Below, one piece after another: positions 47,101-59,690 of a DNA stretch of 64,000 nt. The stretch is from Haemaphysalis longicornis. Its lineage: Eukaryota; Arthropoda; Arachnida; Ixodida; Ixodidae. Every line of letters begins with the position of its first letter. Within the stretch, counting starts at the first letter, position 1. Position numbers and translations under genes: made by a program. The notes under the pieces are model-generated. The model was not told the origin of the DNA. It saw only the letters and a list, made by a program, of their open reading frames with translations, and ran no database searches. Location: assembly GCA_013339765.2 (NCBI GenBank), contig CM023457.1, forward strand, positions 44,256,144-44,320,143, given 5' to 3'.

Positions 47101-50100
47101 TTCTTCGATTTGTACGCGCATAAACTACCCTCGCATGGCTGTTATTCTGAAAGCTGGAATGTAGCTTTCTGTGTATCTGGGCGCTCCTGTCCGGTGGCCG
47201 CGATTTGTACGGTATTTTCGTGACGCTCTAATATGTAGCGAATACATGTTTGGGTAGTACCGGGCTTGATGTAACGGTGGTATTGACCGGGGGGGTGTAG
47301 AACGTCAGCTGTGCGCTATGCCGAAAAAAGCGCTTTCTTCGATTTGTACGCGCATAAACTACCCTCGCATGGCTGTTATTCTGAAAGCTGGAATGTAGCT
47401 TTCTGTGTATCTGGGCGCTCCTGTCCGGTGGCCGCGATTTGTACGGTAATTTTCGTGACGCTCTAATATGTAGCGAATACATGTTTGGGTAGTACCGGGC
47501 TTGATGTAACGGTGGTATTGACCGGGGGTGTAGAACGTCAGCTGTGCGCTATGCCGAAAAAAGCGCTTTCTTCGATTTGTACGCGCATAAACTACCCTCG
47601 CATGGCTGTTATTCTGAAAGCTGGAATGTAGCTTTCTGTGTATCTGGGCGCTCCTGTCCGGTGGCCGCGATTTGTACGGTAATTTTCGTGACGCTCTAAT
47701 ATGTAGCGAATACATGTTTGGGTAGTACCGGGCTTGATGTAACGGTGGTATTGACCGGGGGGGGTAGAACGTCAGCTGTGCGCTATGCCGAAAAAGCGCT
47801 TTCTTCGATTTGTACGCGCATAAACTACCCTCGCATGGCTGTTATTCTGAAAGCTGGAATGTAGCTTTCTGTGTATCTGGGCGCTCCTGTCCGGTGGCCG
47901 CGATTTGTACGGTAATTTTCGTGACGCTCTAATATGTAGCGAATACATGTTTGGGTAGTACCGGGCTTGATGTAACGGTGGTATTGACCGGGGGGTGTAG
48001 AAGTCAGCTGTGCGCTATGCCGAAAAAAGCGCTTTCTTCGATTTGTACGCGCATAAACTACCCTCGCATGGCTGTTATTCTGAAAGCTGGAATGTAGCTT
48101 TCTGTGTATCTGGGCGCTCCTGTCCGGTGGCCGCGATTTGTACGGTAATTTTCGTGACGCTCTAATATGTAGCGAATACATGTTTGGGTAGTACCGGGCT
48201 TGATGTAACGGTGGTATTGACCGGGGGGTGTAGAACGTCAGCTGTGCGCTATGCCGAAAAAAGCGCTTTCTTCGATTTGTACGCGCATAAACTACCCTCG
48301 CATGGCTGTTATTCTGAAAGCTGGAATGTAGCTTTCTGTGTATCTGGGCGCTCCTGTCCGGTGGCCGCGATTTGTACGGTAATTTTCGTGACGCTCTAAT
48401 ATGTAGCGAATACATGTTTGGGTAGTACCGGGCTTGATGTAACGGTGGTATTGACCGGGGGGTGTAGATCGTCAGCTGTGCGCTATGCCCAAAAAAGCGC
48501 TTTCTTCGATTTGTACGCGCATAAACTACCCTCGCATGGCTGTTATTCTGAAAGCTGGAATGTAGCTTTCTGTGTATCTGGGCGCTCCTGTCCGGTGGCC
48601 GCGATTTGTACGGTAATTTTCGTGACGCTCTAATATGTAGCGAATACATGTTTGGGTAGTACCGGGCTTGATGTAACGGTGGTATTGACCGGGGGGTGTA
48701 GAACGTCAGCTGTGCGCTATGCCGAAAAAAGCGCTTTCTTCGATTTGTACGCGCATAAACTACCCTCGCATGGCTGTTATTCTGAAAGCTGGAATGTAGC
48801 TTTCTGTGTATCTGGGCGCTCCTGTCCGGTGGCCGCGATTTGTACGGTAATTTTCGTGACGCTCTAATATGTAGCGAATACATGTTTGGGTAGTACCGGG
48901 CTTGATGTAACGGTGGTATTGACCGGGGGGTGTAGAACGTCAGCTGTGCGCTATGCCGAAAAAAGCGCTTTCTTCGATTTGTACGCGCATAAACTACCCT
49001 CGCATGGCTGTTATTCTGAAAGCTGGAATGTAGCTTTCTGTGTATCTGGGCGCTCCTGTCCGGTGGCCGCGATTTGTACGGTATTTTCGTGACGCTCTAA
49101 TATGTAGCGAATACATGTTTGGGTAGTACCGGGCTTGATGTAACGGTGGTATTGACCGGGGGGGTGTAGAACGTCAGCTGTGCGCTATGCCGAAAAAAGC
49201 GCTTTCTTCGATTTGTACGCGCATAAACTACCCTCGCATGGCTGTTATTCTGAAAGCTGGAATGTAGCTTTCTGTGTATCTGGGCGCTCCTGTCCGGTGG
49301 CCGCGATTTGTACGGTAATTTTCGTGACGCTCTAATATGTAGCGAATACATGTTTGGGTAGTACCGGGCTTGATGTAACGGTGGTATTGACGGGGGGTGT
49401 AGATCGTCAGCTGTGCGCTATGCCGAAAAAAGCGCTTTCTTCGATTTGTACGCGCATAAACTACCCTCGCATGGCTGTTATTCTGAAAGCTGGAATGTAG
49501 CTTTCTGTGTATCTGGGCGCTCCTGTCCGGTTTCCGCGATTTGTACGGTAATTTTCGTGACGCTCTAATATGTAGCGAATACATGTTTGGGTAGTACCGG
49601 GCTTGATGTAACGGTGGTATTGACCGGGGGGTGTAGAACGTCAGCTGTGCGCTATGCCGAAAAAAGCGCTTTCTTCGATTTGTACGCGCATAAACTACCC
49701 TCGCATGGCTGTTATTCTGAAAGCTGGAATGTAGCTTTCTGTGTATCTGGGCTCTCCTGTCCGGTGGCCGCGATTTGTACGGTAATTTTCGTGACGCTCT
49801 AATATGTAGCGAATACATGTTTGGGTAGTACCGGGCTTGATGTAACGGTGGTATTGACCGGGGGGGTGTAGAACGTCAGCTGTGCGCTATGCCGAAAAAA
49901 GCGCTTTCTTCGATTTGTACGCGCATAAACTACCCTCGCATGGCTGTTATTCTGAAAGCTGGAATGTAGCTTTCTGTGTATCTGGGCGCTCCTGTCCGGT
50001 GGCCGCGATTTGTACGGTAATTTTCGTGACGCTCTAATATGTAGCGAATACATGTTTGGGTAGTACCGGGCTTGATGTAACGGTGGTATTGACCGGGGGG

Positions 50101-53100
50101 TGTAGAACGTCAGCTGTGCGGTATGCCGAAAAAAGCGCTTCTTCGATTTGTACGCGCATAAACTACCCTCGCATGGCTGTTATTCTGAAAGCTGGAATGT
50201 AGCTTTCTGTGTATCTGGGCGCTCCTGTCCGGTGGCCGCGATTTGTACGGTAATTTTCGTGACGCTCTAATATGTAGCGAATACATGTTTGGGTAGTACC
50301 GGGCTTGATGTAACGGTGGTATTGACCGGGGGGTGTAGAACGTCAGCTGTGCGCTATGCCGAAAAAAGCGCTTTCTTCGATTTGTACGCGCATAAACTAC
50401 CCTCGCATGGCTGTTATTCTGAAAGCTGGAATGTAGCTTTCTGTGTATCTGGGCGCTCCTGTCCGGTGGCCGCGATTTGTACGGTAATTTTCGTGACGCT
50501 CTAATATGTAGCGAATACATGTTTGGGTAGTACCGGGCTTGATGTAACGGTGGTATTGACCGGGGGGTGTAGAACGTCAGCTGTGCGCTATGCCGAAAAA
50601 AGCGCTTTCTTCGATTTGTACGCGCATAAACTACCCTCGCATGGCTGTTATTCTGAAAGCTGGAATGTAGCTTTCTGTGTATCTGGGCGCTCCTGTCCGG
50701 TGGCCGCGATTTGTACGGTATTTTCGTGACGCTCTAATATGTAGCGAATACATGTTTGGGTAGTACCGGGCTTGATGTAACGGTGGTATTGACCGGGGGG
50801 TGTAGAACGTCAGCTGTGCGCTATTGCCGCCGAAAAAGCGCTTTCTTCGATTTGTACGCGCATAAACTACCCTCGCATGGCTGTTATTCTGAAAGCTGGA
50901 ATGTAGCTTTCTGTGTATCTGGGCGCTCCTGTCCGGTGGCCGCGATTTGTACGGTAATTTTCGTGACGCTCTAATATGTAGCGAATACATGTTTGGGTAG
51001 TACCGGGCTTGATGTAACGGTGGTATTGACCGGGGGGGGTAGAACGTCAGCTGTGCGCTATGCCGAAAAAAGCGCTTTCTTCGATTTGTACGCGCATAAA
51101 CTACCCTCGCATGGCTGTTATTCTGAAAGCTGGAATGTAGCTTTCTGTGTATCTGGGCGCTCCTGTCCGGTGGCCGCGATTTGTACGGTAATTTTCGTGA
51201 CGCTCTAATATGTAGCGAATACATGTTTGGGTAGTACCGGGCTTGATGTAACGGTGGTATTGACCGGGGGGTGTAGAACGTCAGCTGTGCGCTATGCCGA
51301 AAAAAGCGCTTTCTTCGATTTGTACGCGCATAAACTACCCTCGCATGGCTGTTATTCTGAAAGCTGGAATGTAGCTTTCTGTGTATCTGGGCGCTCCTGT
51401 CCGGTGGCCGCGATTTGTACGGTAATTTTCGTGACGCTCTAATATGTAGCGAATACATGTTTTGGGTAGTACCGGGCTTGATGTAACGGTGGTATTGACC
51501 GGGGGGGTGTAGAACGTCAGCTGTGCGCTATGCCGAAAAAAGCGCTTTCTTCGATTTGTACGCGCATAAACTACCCTCGCATGGCTGTTATTCTGAAAGC
51601 TGGAATGTAGCTTTCTGTGTATCTGGGCGCTCCTGTCCGGTGGCCGCGATTTGTACGGTAATTTTCGTGACGCTCTAATATGTAGCGAATACATGTTTGG
51701 GTAGTACCGGGCTTGATGTAACGGTGGTATTGACCGGGGGGTGTAGAACGTCAGCTGTGCGCTATGCCGAAAAAAGCGCTTTCTTCGATTTGTACGCGCA
51801 TAAACTACCCTCGCATGGCTGTTATTCTGAAAGCTGGAATGTAGCTTTCTGTGTATCTGGGCGCTCCTGTCCGGTGGCCGCGATTTGTACGGTAATTTTC
51901 GTGACGCTCTAATATGTAGCGAATACATGTTTGGGTAGTACCGGGCTTGATGTAACGGTGGTATTGACCGGGGGGTGTAGAACGTCAGCTGTGCGGTATG
52001 CCGAAAAACGCTTTCTTTCTTCGATTTGTACGCGCATAAACTACCCTCGCATGGCTGTTATTCTGAAAGCTGGAATGTAGCTTTCTGTGTATCTGGGCGC
52101 TCCTGTCCGGTGGCCGCGATTTGTACGGTAATTTTCGTGACGCTCTAATATGTAGCGAATACATGTTTGGGTAGTACCGGGCTTGATGTAACGGTGGTAT
52201 TGACCGGGGGGTGTAGAACGTCAGCTGTGCGCTATGCCGAAAAAAGCGCTTTCTTCGATTTGTACGCGCATAAACTACCCTCGCATGGCTGTTATTCTGA
52301 AAGCTGGAATGTAGCTTTCTGTGTATCTGGGCGCTCCTGTCCGGTTTCCGCGATTTGTACGGTAATTTTCGTGACGCTCTAATATGTAGCGAATACATGT
52401 TTGGGTAGTACCGGGCTTGATGTAACGGTGGTATTGACCGGGGGGGTGTAGAACGTCAGCTGTGCGCTATGCCGAAAAAAGCGCTTTCTTCGATTTGTAC
52501 GCGCATAAACTACCCTCGCATGGCTGTTATTCTGAAAGCTGGAATGTAGCTTTCTGTGTATCTGGGCGCTCCTGTCCGGTGGCCGCGATTTGTACGGTAA
52601 TTTTCGTGACGCTCTAATATGTAGCGAATACATGTTTGGGTAGTACCGGGCTTGATGTAACGGTGGTATTGACCGGGGGGTGTAGATCGTCAGCTGTGCG
52701 CTAATGCCGAAAAAAGCGCTTTTCTTCGATTTGTACGCGCATAAACTACCCTCGCATGGCTGTTATTCTGAAAGCTGGAATGTAGCTTTCTGTGTATCTG
52801 GCGCTCCTGTCCGGTTTCCGCGATTTGTACGGTAATTTTCGTGACGCTCTAATATGTAGCGAATACATGTTTGGGTAGTACCGGGCTTGATGTAACGGTG
52901 GTATTGACCGGGTGGGTGTAGAACGTCATCTGTGCGCTATGCCGAAAAAAGCGCTTTCTTCGATTTGTACGCGCATAAACTACCCTCGCATGGCTGTTAT
53001 TCTGAAAGCTGGAATGTAGCTTTCTGTGTATCTGGGCGCTCCTGTCCGGTGGTCGCGATTTGTACGGTAATTTCGTGACGCTCTAATATGTAGCGAATAC

Positions 53101-53665
53101 ATGTTTGGGTAGTACCGGGCTTGATGTAACGGTGGTATTGACCGGAGGGGTGTAGAACGTCACTGTGCGCTATGCCGAAAAAGCGCTTTCTTTCTTCGAT
53201 TTGTACGCGCATAAACTACCCTCGCATGGCTGTTATTCTGAAAGCTGAAATGTAGCTTTCTGTGTATCTGGGCGCTCCTGTCCGGTGGCCGCGATTTGTA
53301 CGGTAATTTTTCGTGACGCTCTAATATGTAGCGAATACATGTTTGGGTAGTACCGGGCTTGATGTAACGGTGGTATTGACCGGGGGTGTAGAAAACGTCA
53401 GCTGTGCGCTATGCCGAAAAAGAGCTTTTTCTTCTTGATTTGTACGCGCATAAACTACGCCCCTCGCATGGCTGTTATTCTGAAAGCTGGAATGTAGCTT
53501 TCTGTGTATCTGGGTGCTCCTGTCCGGTGGCCGCGATTTGTACGGTAATTTTCGTGACGCTCTAATATGTAGCGAATACATGTTTGGGTAGTACCGGGCT
53601 TGATGTAACGGTGGTATTGACCGGAGGGGTGTAGAACGTCAGCTGTGCGCTATGCCGAAAACGCT

Positions 53666-56168
53666 TAAGATCGGGGGGTCTCCCAGGATGGAGACCAGTG
53701 CCTCGGAGGTGTTGGGGTCTGGCGTTTCTAAGACCTGAACAAGTCCACAACAAGTGTTAGCGTCAGCTTCTGCCGCAGGAGTCACACAGAAGGGGCAGGT
53801 GTCCGCAAACGGGGCGTGGTATCGGGCAGGCCAAGCGTGAGTAACTGCTGGGGATAACGCCACCCCAACTCGAAGCCTCCGCAGCAAGACCTCCTCCCAG
53901 CGAGCGACCCACTAGGGAGGTCAGATCCACGCTGTGGAAGTAAAGCACGCGTGGCGCGGCGGAGGTTCTCTTTTTCCACCAGGAGTTCTTCTAGGGTAGA
54001 TACTCGAAGTAGTGGTAGTGGCCGTGGGAGGTCTCTTCGGTGGCAGGCGCGATCTGCCACAGTGTGGGCAGGAAGCGTGTCCCGGCGAATCCATGCAACG
54101 TAGACAGGGCATGGATAAGTGTCCATAATCTCGTGAATGCGTGCGGCCAGGCTTGTACAACGCGCAACGTGACGCAAATCCCGAATCGCTGCCGTTGAGT
54201 CCGTGTAAAGTTCCCGCTTGTCCCCAGTAGTCAAAGTCGATGCAAGCGCCTGCAGGTCATCCCTAATGGCAGTAAGTTCTGCTAGCAGGCTAGGGAGTAC
54301 ACGGAGTGACTCGTACGGGCAGCTTTGATTTAGGGCAGGGTAGGAGGGACACGTCAAGGCCGTGGTGACGAAGCAGTCGTATGGCCCGGCGTCCACAAGA
54401 GCCGGGACAACCAGCGGTTGCGTCCCAGGCGCTCAGTATATAAAGGACGGCATCTGGAGGCTGGTGAAGGCCCCAGGTACGGGCGTGTAGCCTTGTTAGA
54501 GGCTCGTTGTCCGTCACCTGATGGAACAGCCAGCAGGGCGGCCTTGCGGTGGAAAAGGCTGGCATCGTATCGGCCGGCTGGCCCATGTACGCGGCGAGAG
54601 CTGCTGCCTCTCGAACCAGTCCACGTTTCAGCAGGCGTGCGGAACGACGCTGATGAATGAGTTCATCAAGCTTGTTTAGCTGGGCTTCTGCTTGGAGCTG
54701 TGGAATTGGTGTTAGGCGGGGGAGTCCAGTAATAGTGCACATGGCGGCTTTGTTAATAGCTTCCAGCCGGTCCCAGTCCCCTTGCGTCATGTGCTGGAAC
54801 TGTGCCTGGTACACGAGCCTTGGCTGTAGTACAGAACGCACTAGGAGACGGGCCATCGTCCAGCAGGCCCCGCCAGACTTCTGGGAGATGCGGCGAACAA
54901 GGTGGAGCAGTTGTCCGGCTTTCTGTCGAGCAGATCGTATCCACTGAGCTGCCGACCCTGAGGCCGATATCTCTAAACCCAGAACCCGAAGGTGTCCGAC
55001 AATGGGAATGGCGGTACCGTTCAGTTGTAGGACGATCGGCGATACTGCAAGGGAGCGACGGCCCCAAGTGTTGGCGACTGTAAGTGCAGCAGTCTTTTCT
55101 TCAGAGAGGGTGACGCCCACATACTCGCACCATTTCTGGCAATCTGTTAACGCTTGCTGGAGGCACTCGGCTTGTCTTGGCAGGTCTGGATGGACTGTCC
55201 ATACAGTGATGTCATCCGCGTACGTGAGGATATACAGGTCTTGAATAGTGGCCAGGTGCCAGGCTAGCGGCAACAAGACGATGTTAAAAAGTAGCGGAGA
55301 CAGAACAGACCCTTGTGGCACACCGCGCACTAGTGTAAAGAAGCCGAAACTTCCACCGTTGATGCGTACGGAGAAAGAGCGGTGTTTTAGGAAGTGCCGG
55401 ACTAAGGCACAGACTTTATCTGGGAGGCGGAGACAACTTAGTACCTCTAAGATGGCAGCATGGCTAACCTTGTCATACGCCTTGCATATGTCCATAGCTA
55501 GCACAGTCTTCACACAGCGAGAACGGCCTCCCCACCAAAACCATAGATGGTAGGTAGTCCAAGCCATCTTCAGTACCAAGATGAGGCCTGAATCCGATTT
55601 GCGCCGGGTGATACCACTGAAAAGTATCAAGCCACCACTGAAGACGCGTGGCAAGCATCCGCTCTAACAGCTTGCACAGCGTAGATGTCGATGCAAGTTG
55701 GGCGCAAGTTACGAAGTTCATGTGGCGATTTCCCGGGCTTTGGGAAGGGGACAATATCCGCCCGAAGCCACGATTAAGGGAGTTTACCAGAGAGCCACAC
55801 TTGATTTAAGGAGTCCAGAAGCATCGTGAGAGCTGGGTCGTCAATATTTTTGAACGCCTCGTAAGTAATGCCGTCGGGACCCAGAGTAGTACGTAGTTTA
55901 GCTTGATCGATTGCGGCCAAGAATTCAGCCATTGTAAACCGTGACTGGATTCCCTAAATGGCTTCGCAAGTTGGTTGTAAGCCCACACTGTTCGGCAGGG
56001 GGAACGGAACCGGCTTTGCCACTGGCACAGCATCAAAGGCTGGAAACAAGGCCAGGGCAACGTCGGGGGCGAATTGTGCCGGATCCTTGTTGGATGCAAG
56101 GCAAGCACTGGCTGCTGCTTCCAGAGGGCAACTGCCAGATTCCATGGCGCGAAAAGTACGCCCGACAA
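53666..56168 (-). pseudogene. LINE ORF2: RT and RNase H, frameshifted
   Basis: The N-terminal RT part is split between frames at 55806-56168 and 55473-55754 ('TLCKLLERMLATRLQWW', 'YHPAQIGFRPHLGTEDGL'). The main 454-codon frame, 54290-55654, carries RT motif A 'LAMDICKAYDKVSHAAIL', motif B 'GVPQGSVLSPLLFNIVL' and the catalytic 'YADDITVW'. RNase H follows in another frame (53782-54396): Asp in 'MDAGPYDCF', Glu in 'LLAELTAIRDDL', Asp in 'LYTDSTAAIRDL'. The C-terminal Cys pair ('ADTCPFC') is in a third frame and is cut off by the satellite. The RT catalytic core is complete, but the element as a whole is dead. Confidence 0.88.
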
Positions 56169-56240
56169 TGCCGAAAGACGATAACCTTTTCAAGCTCTTT
56201 ATTCCCCGTGTCGCTCCTCCAACGATACACATGATGGACG
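53666..56240 (-). mobile_element. RNase H-type LINE truncated by the satellite edge
   Basis: Minus-strand element covering most of RT, RNase H and part of the Cys-rich C-terminus. Its 3' end is missing: the coding frame runs straight into satellite sequence at 53665, so no 3' UTR or tail is present. The left part of the protein (55754-56170) precedes the RT fingers. The 5' limit near 56240 is approximate, and no endonuclease domain was seen. Confidence 0.88.
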
Positions 56241-56474
56241 TTTGCTCAATTCAATTTTACCGCGTTGCACTGCTCGCGCAGCACTTAGTCGAGCCTTTTC
56301 TTACTGTTAGACTTCTTGGAATGCCGCCACGAGGGTAGTTGCGTGCCCAAGCTCTTTTCGTTTTTCAATCAAAACATCTTTTCCCAGGCGTATGTTTATT
56401 TCCTGTTGCAAAAACCAAGCAAATATGTATTTTTTAATTAAAAGATACAAATATATACCCATGTATTGATGTTT
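56241..56474. other. Short spacer, nothing recognised
   Basis: AT-rich intronic sequence between the LINE on the left and the RTE fragment on the right. No motif or repeat was recognised. Confidence 0.5.
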
Positions 56475-56698
56475 TGATTGATGAGAAAGCATTTGACTCG
56501 GTCGAAACCCTAGCAGTCATTCAGGCATTACGGAAACAGGGGCAGATGAGCATTATGTAAGAATACTAGAGGATATCTACAATGGGTCCACAGCTACCAT
56601 CATCCTCCATAAGGAGAGCAGTAAAATACCTATAAGGAAGGGGGTCAGACAAGGAGACACAATCTCTCCAATGTTATTCACAGCATGTTTACAAGAGA
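56475..56698 (+). mobile_element. RTE-type LINE, upstream part of split element
   Basis: The plus-strand frame reads RT motif A 'VLIDEKAFDSVETL' and, after a frame change, 'YVRILEDIYNGSTATI' and motif B 'GVRQGDTISPMLFTACL'. This wording is typical of RTE-clade reverse transcriptases and differs from the RNase H LINEs here. It stops at 'TGTTTACAAGA', where the minus-strand LINE begins. The downstream half resumes at 59691. The 5' side is truncated inside RT. Confidence 0.85.
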
Positions 56699-59690
56699 GA
56701 GAGAGAAACAACTTTCGCTGAGCCCATTTCAGTGGTGACGCTCGCAGGCGTCAGACGGGGTGGAACCTATTCACGAGTCCCATATGAGTCCAATAGCTCC
56801 TGGCCCCTGGACGCGAGCTCTTGCTTGCGTCGACAGGTCGGGGCTGGACATCAAGATCTCCCCATCGCTCGGGTAGGGGGGGAGGAAGGGGAAGGGGGAG
56901 GGAAGGGTAGAGGATTCTTGAGCTCAGTACACTCCGCCAAGTATGTGCGGACAGGGTGACTTCCGTCTTTTTGCAGAACGGGCAGATGGGTCGTGTTCTG
57001 CCGGAACATCTTGTTCAATAAAGCTGGGTGCGCCAGTGACCCCGGCTTGTGCGCGGCCGCACTATTGTTTGTTGCTTGCGGTCGAGTTGCTGGTGCGGGC
57101 ACGGGAATGCCTGCACCTGGCGCTCCTGTACAGCGGAGTGGAATCTCGCGGTAGCTCGTAGACTGGGTGCGGTAGCCTCCGACTCGTCCTCGGCCCGGTC
57201 TGCTAGTTCGCGGGGCGTAGTGGTCGGCGAGGGCGTTGCCTTCCACTGTCGAGTGTGCCGGAACCCACACGAGCTCTACGTCTCGTCCCGGTGGGCTGCG
57301 CTTTGCGAGAATTGCTATGGCCGCGTGGGAGACGATTCCCTTGCGGTACTTGCCGTAAGCCGTCTTGGAATCTGTGACGATCGTGTGCACGTCTCCGTGC
57401 GTGAGGGCGAGAGCGATGGCCATCTCTTCTGCTTGGCTGGCATCTGTCGGTCCGTAGCGACGCGCTGGTCACCAGCTTGTCGATGGTCGTGACTGTGCGG
57501 CCACTGCTTGCTGCTGTGCTGGGGAAGTGAGTGCGTCCACGTAGAGGACCCGGGGGTCTGCTTCCAGCTGTCGGGCGAGTGCCTGTGCCCGCGCGGCACG
57601 CCTCTCGTCGTTCCTGCCGGCTTGCATATTGCGCGGCAGGGCTTGGTCTTGAGCGCTTCCCTCCACGGCGGAGGTAGAGGGTGCTTGGGTATCTGTGGTT
57701 CGATGGAGCCAACAATCTTCCGAAGGACTTGGCTCGGCCGTGCTCAGTCTGGCTCAGTCGCACTCCTCTGGTTGGAACGATGAGCCCTCTATGAGCTCGT
57801 CTACCGTATTGATGTGCCCCCATGTCCAGCAGCTTCTGCGTAGACGAGTACTGGGGCAGGCCCATAGCCGTCTTGGTGGCTTTCCTTATCTATCGTGTCT
57901 AGCGTGTTTCCCTGTTCGCCTTCGTTAGCTGGAGGTACGGGGCCGAGTAGGTGATGCGAGACACGATGAACGCTCTGACCAGGCGAAAGGCGTCGTCTTC
58001 TTTAAGTCCTCTGTTCCGGTTCGCAACGCGTCGGATCATTCCGGTGACCTGTTCGGAGGCCATCTTGATCTTAGCAATGGCCGCTGTCGCCTTGCCGTCT
58101 CGTTGTAGCAAGAGACCGAGGATGCGCAGCTGCTGCGTGGGCTTGACGTCTACGCCGTCGATGGTAACGACCACATTCGGCTCGGCATCGTTCTTGCGTC
58201 TTCTGGGCTGCACGATGAGGAGCTCCGACTTCTGGGGTGCGCAGCACAACCCGCAGGTCTTGGCGTATTCGTGGACCGTCGTTGCCGCCCTCTGCAGGAC
58301 CTCCTCCGTCCAGGATTCGGATCCCGCGCGACTCGTCCACACCGTAATGTCGTCGGCGTAGAACGCGTGGTCCACGCCGTCGATCTGTTTGAGTAGATTT
58401 GGCAGCGGGAGGAGGGCCAGGTTGAATAGCAGGGGCGACAGGACGGAACCCTGTGGGGTGCCGCAGTCTCCCAGTTCTATCGGGTCCGACTTCTCTCCTC
58501 CAATCTGTATGACCGCCATGCGCTTGCTCAGGAAATCCTTAACGTAGCCGAACGTGCGTTGGCCACATCCCGTCTTCTTGAGGTTACCGAGAACGCTCGC
58601 GTGGGACACGTTGTCAAATGCCCCCTTTAAGTCGAGGGCCAGTATCCCGCGCGGCGAGCTCCGAGTGGCTTTCTTCATCACGAGCTCCTGCAGTTGCACC
58701 AGGACGTCATGCGTGCCGAGGTGCTGCCGGAAGCCGTACATCGTTTCGGGCATTTGGTTGGTCTCTTCTAGGTAGGTTTGGAGTCTACGGAGCACCATGC
58801 GCTCCATTACCTTCCCTACGCACGACGTGAGGGAGATGGGTCGCATGTTCTCGATTGTGAGGGCTTTGCCCGGCTTGGGGATGAACCGCACTTGCGCCTC
58901 TTTCCATTCCATGGGCAGCAGCGAGGTCTCCCAGGTCCTGTTGATGTGGCCCAGGAGCCTCTTGGCCGCCCCGTCGCTCATATTGCCGAGCAAAGTGTAA
59001 GGGATCGTGGTCTCCGCCAGGAGCACTGCGTCTGTTGCTATCATCGATGGCATTCCAGAGTTCCGCCAGCAAGCGTAACGGCTTCGTCGAGTTTGTCGTT
59101 CGCCGGGCCGTCGTACTTCGTTGGGGATCTGGAACTTACCCCTATCGGTCTTGAGGTAACGCGCCGTCAGGTCTGCGACGAGCTGCGGCCGTCTCCACCG
59201 CTAGGTATTCAGAACCTTAGTGAGTTGCGATGCGTTGCCGTATGCTGCCCAGCGGGTCGATCAGGTGCCTCAGGAGGCCCAGGTCCTTGTGCGTAGACAG
59301 CTTGCCCTGCAGTCCGTCGCACATACTCAACCAGTTCTCTCTGCTAAGCTTGGTGGCGTACTCTGCAATCTCTCTGTTGAGGACTGCAATACGCCGAGCT
59401 AGCTTCTTGTTTCTCCGCTGGCGCTTCCACCGCCTCGTGAGCGAATGCCGAGCCTCCCACATGTGGGCCAGCCTCGCGTCGACGAAGGGCGTCTGCACCG
59501 TCGTTGTGACCTCTTGTGTAAATTTGGCGAGTGCCATCTTCTGATCGTGCGCCCATTCCGCGTACGTCTGCTTATCTTCTTTGCGCTCCCCTTCGTTTTC
59601 CTCGTCGAGGGGTTCCTCGTCTGTGTACTTGCGGAGCTTGTCCCAGTCCGTGATTCGGGCTTTGCCGAGCGTAGCCCGAAACCGTGGTCT
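56699..59690 (-). mobile_element. RNase H-type LINE nested inside the RTE element
   Basis: A minus-strand insertion of about 3.0 kb. Its 3' end at 56699 has a (TCTC)n tail, and its 5' end at 59690 is truncated in the region between endonuclease and RT. Protein order is linker (59217-59690), RT (57899-59053), post-RT linker, RNase H and a Cys/Pro-rich C-terminus. It interrupts the plus-strand RTE reading frame. At the two junctions the RTE shares 'AAGA', a short candidate target-site duplication. It is therefore younger than the RTE insertion. Confidence 0.9.
56851..59690 (-). pseudogene. LINE ORF2: linker, RT and RNase H, frameshifted
   Basis: Open from the truncation point: 'KARITDWDKLRKYTDEEP', then the Arg-rich linker at 59217-59537. 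The 384-codon RT frame (57899-59053) has 'FIPKPGKALTIENMRPISL', motif A 'LALDLKGAFDNVSHASVL', motif B 'GTPQGSVLSPLLFNLAL' and the catalytic 'FYADDITVW'. RNase H is split: Asp in 'RVLYVDALTSP' (57469-57666), then Asp in 'IVTDSKTAYGKY' and His in 'LVWVPAHSTVEGNALAD' (56851-57423). Several frame changes lie between these pieces. It is the most complete RNase H-type RT copy in the window. Confidence 0.88.
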
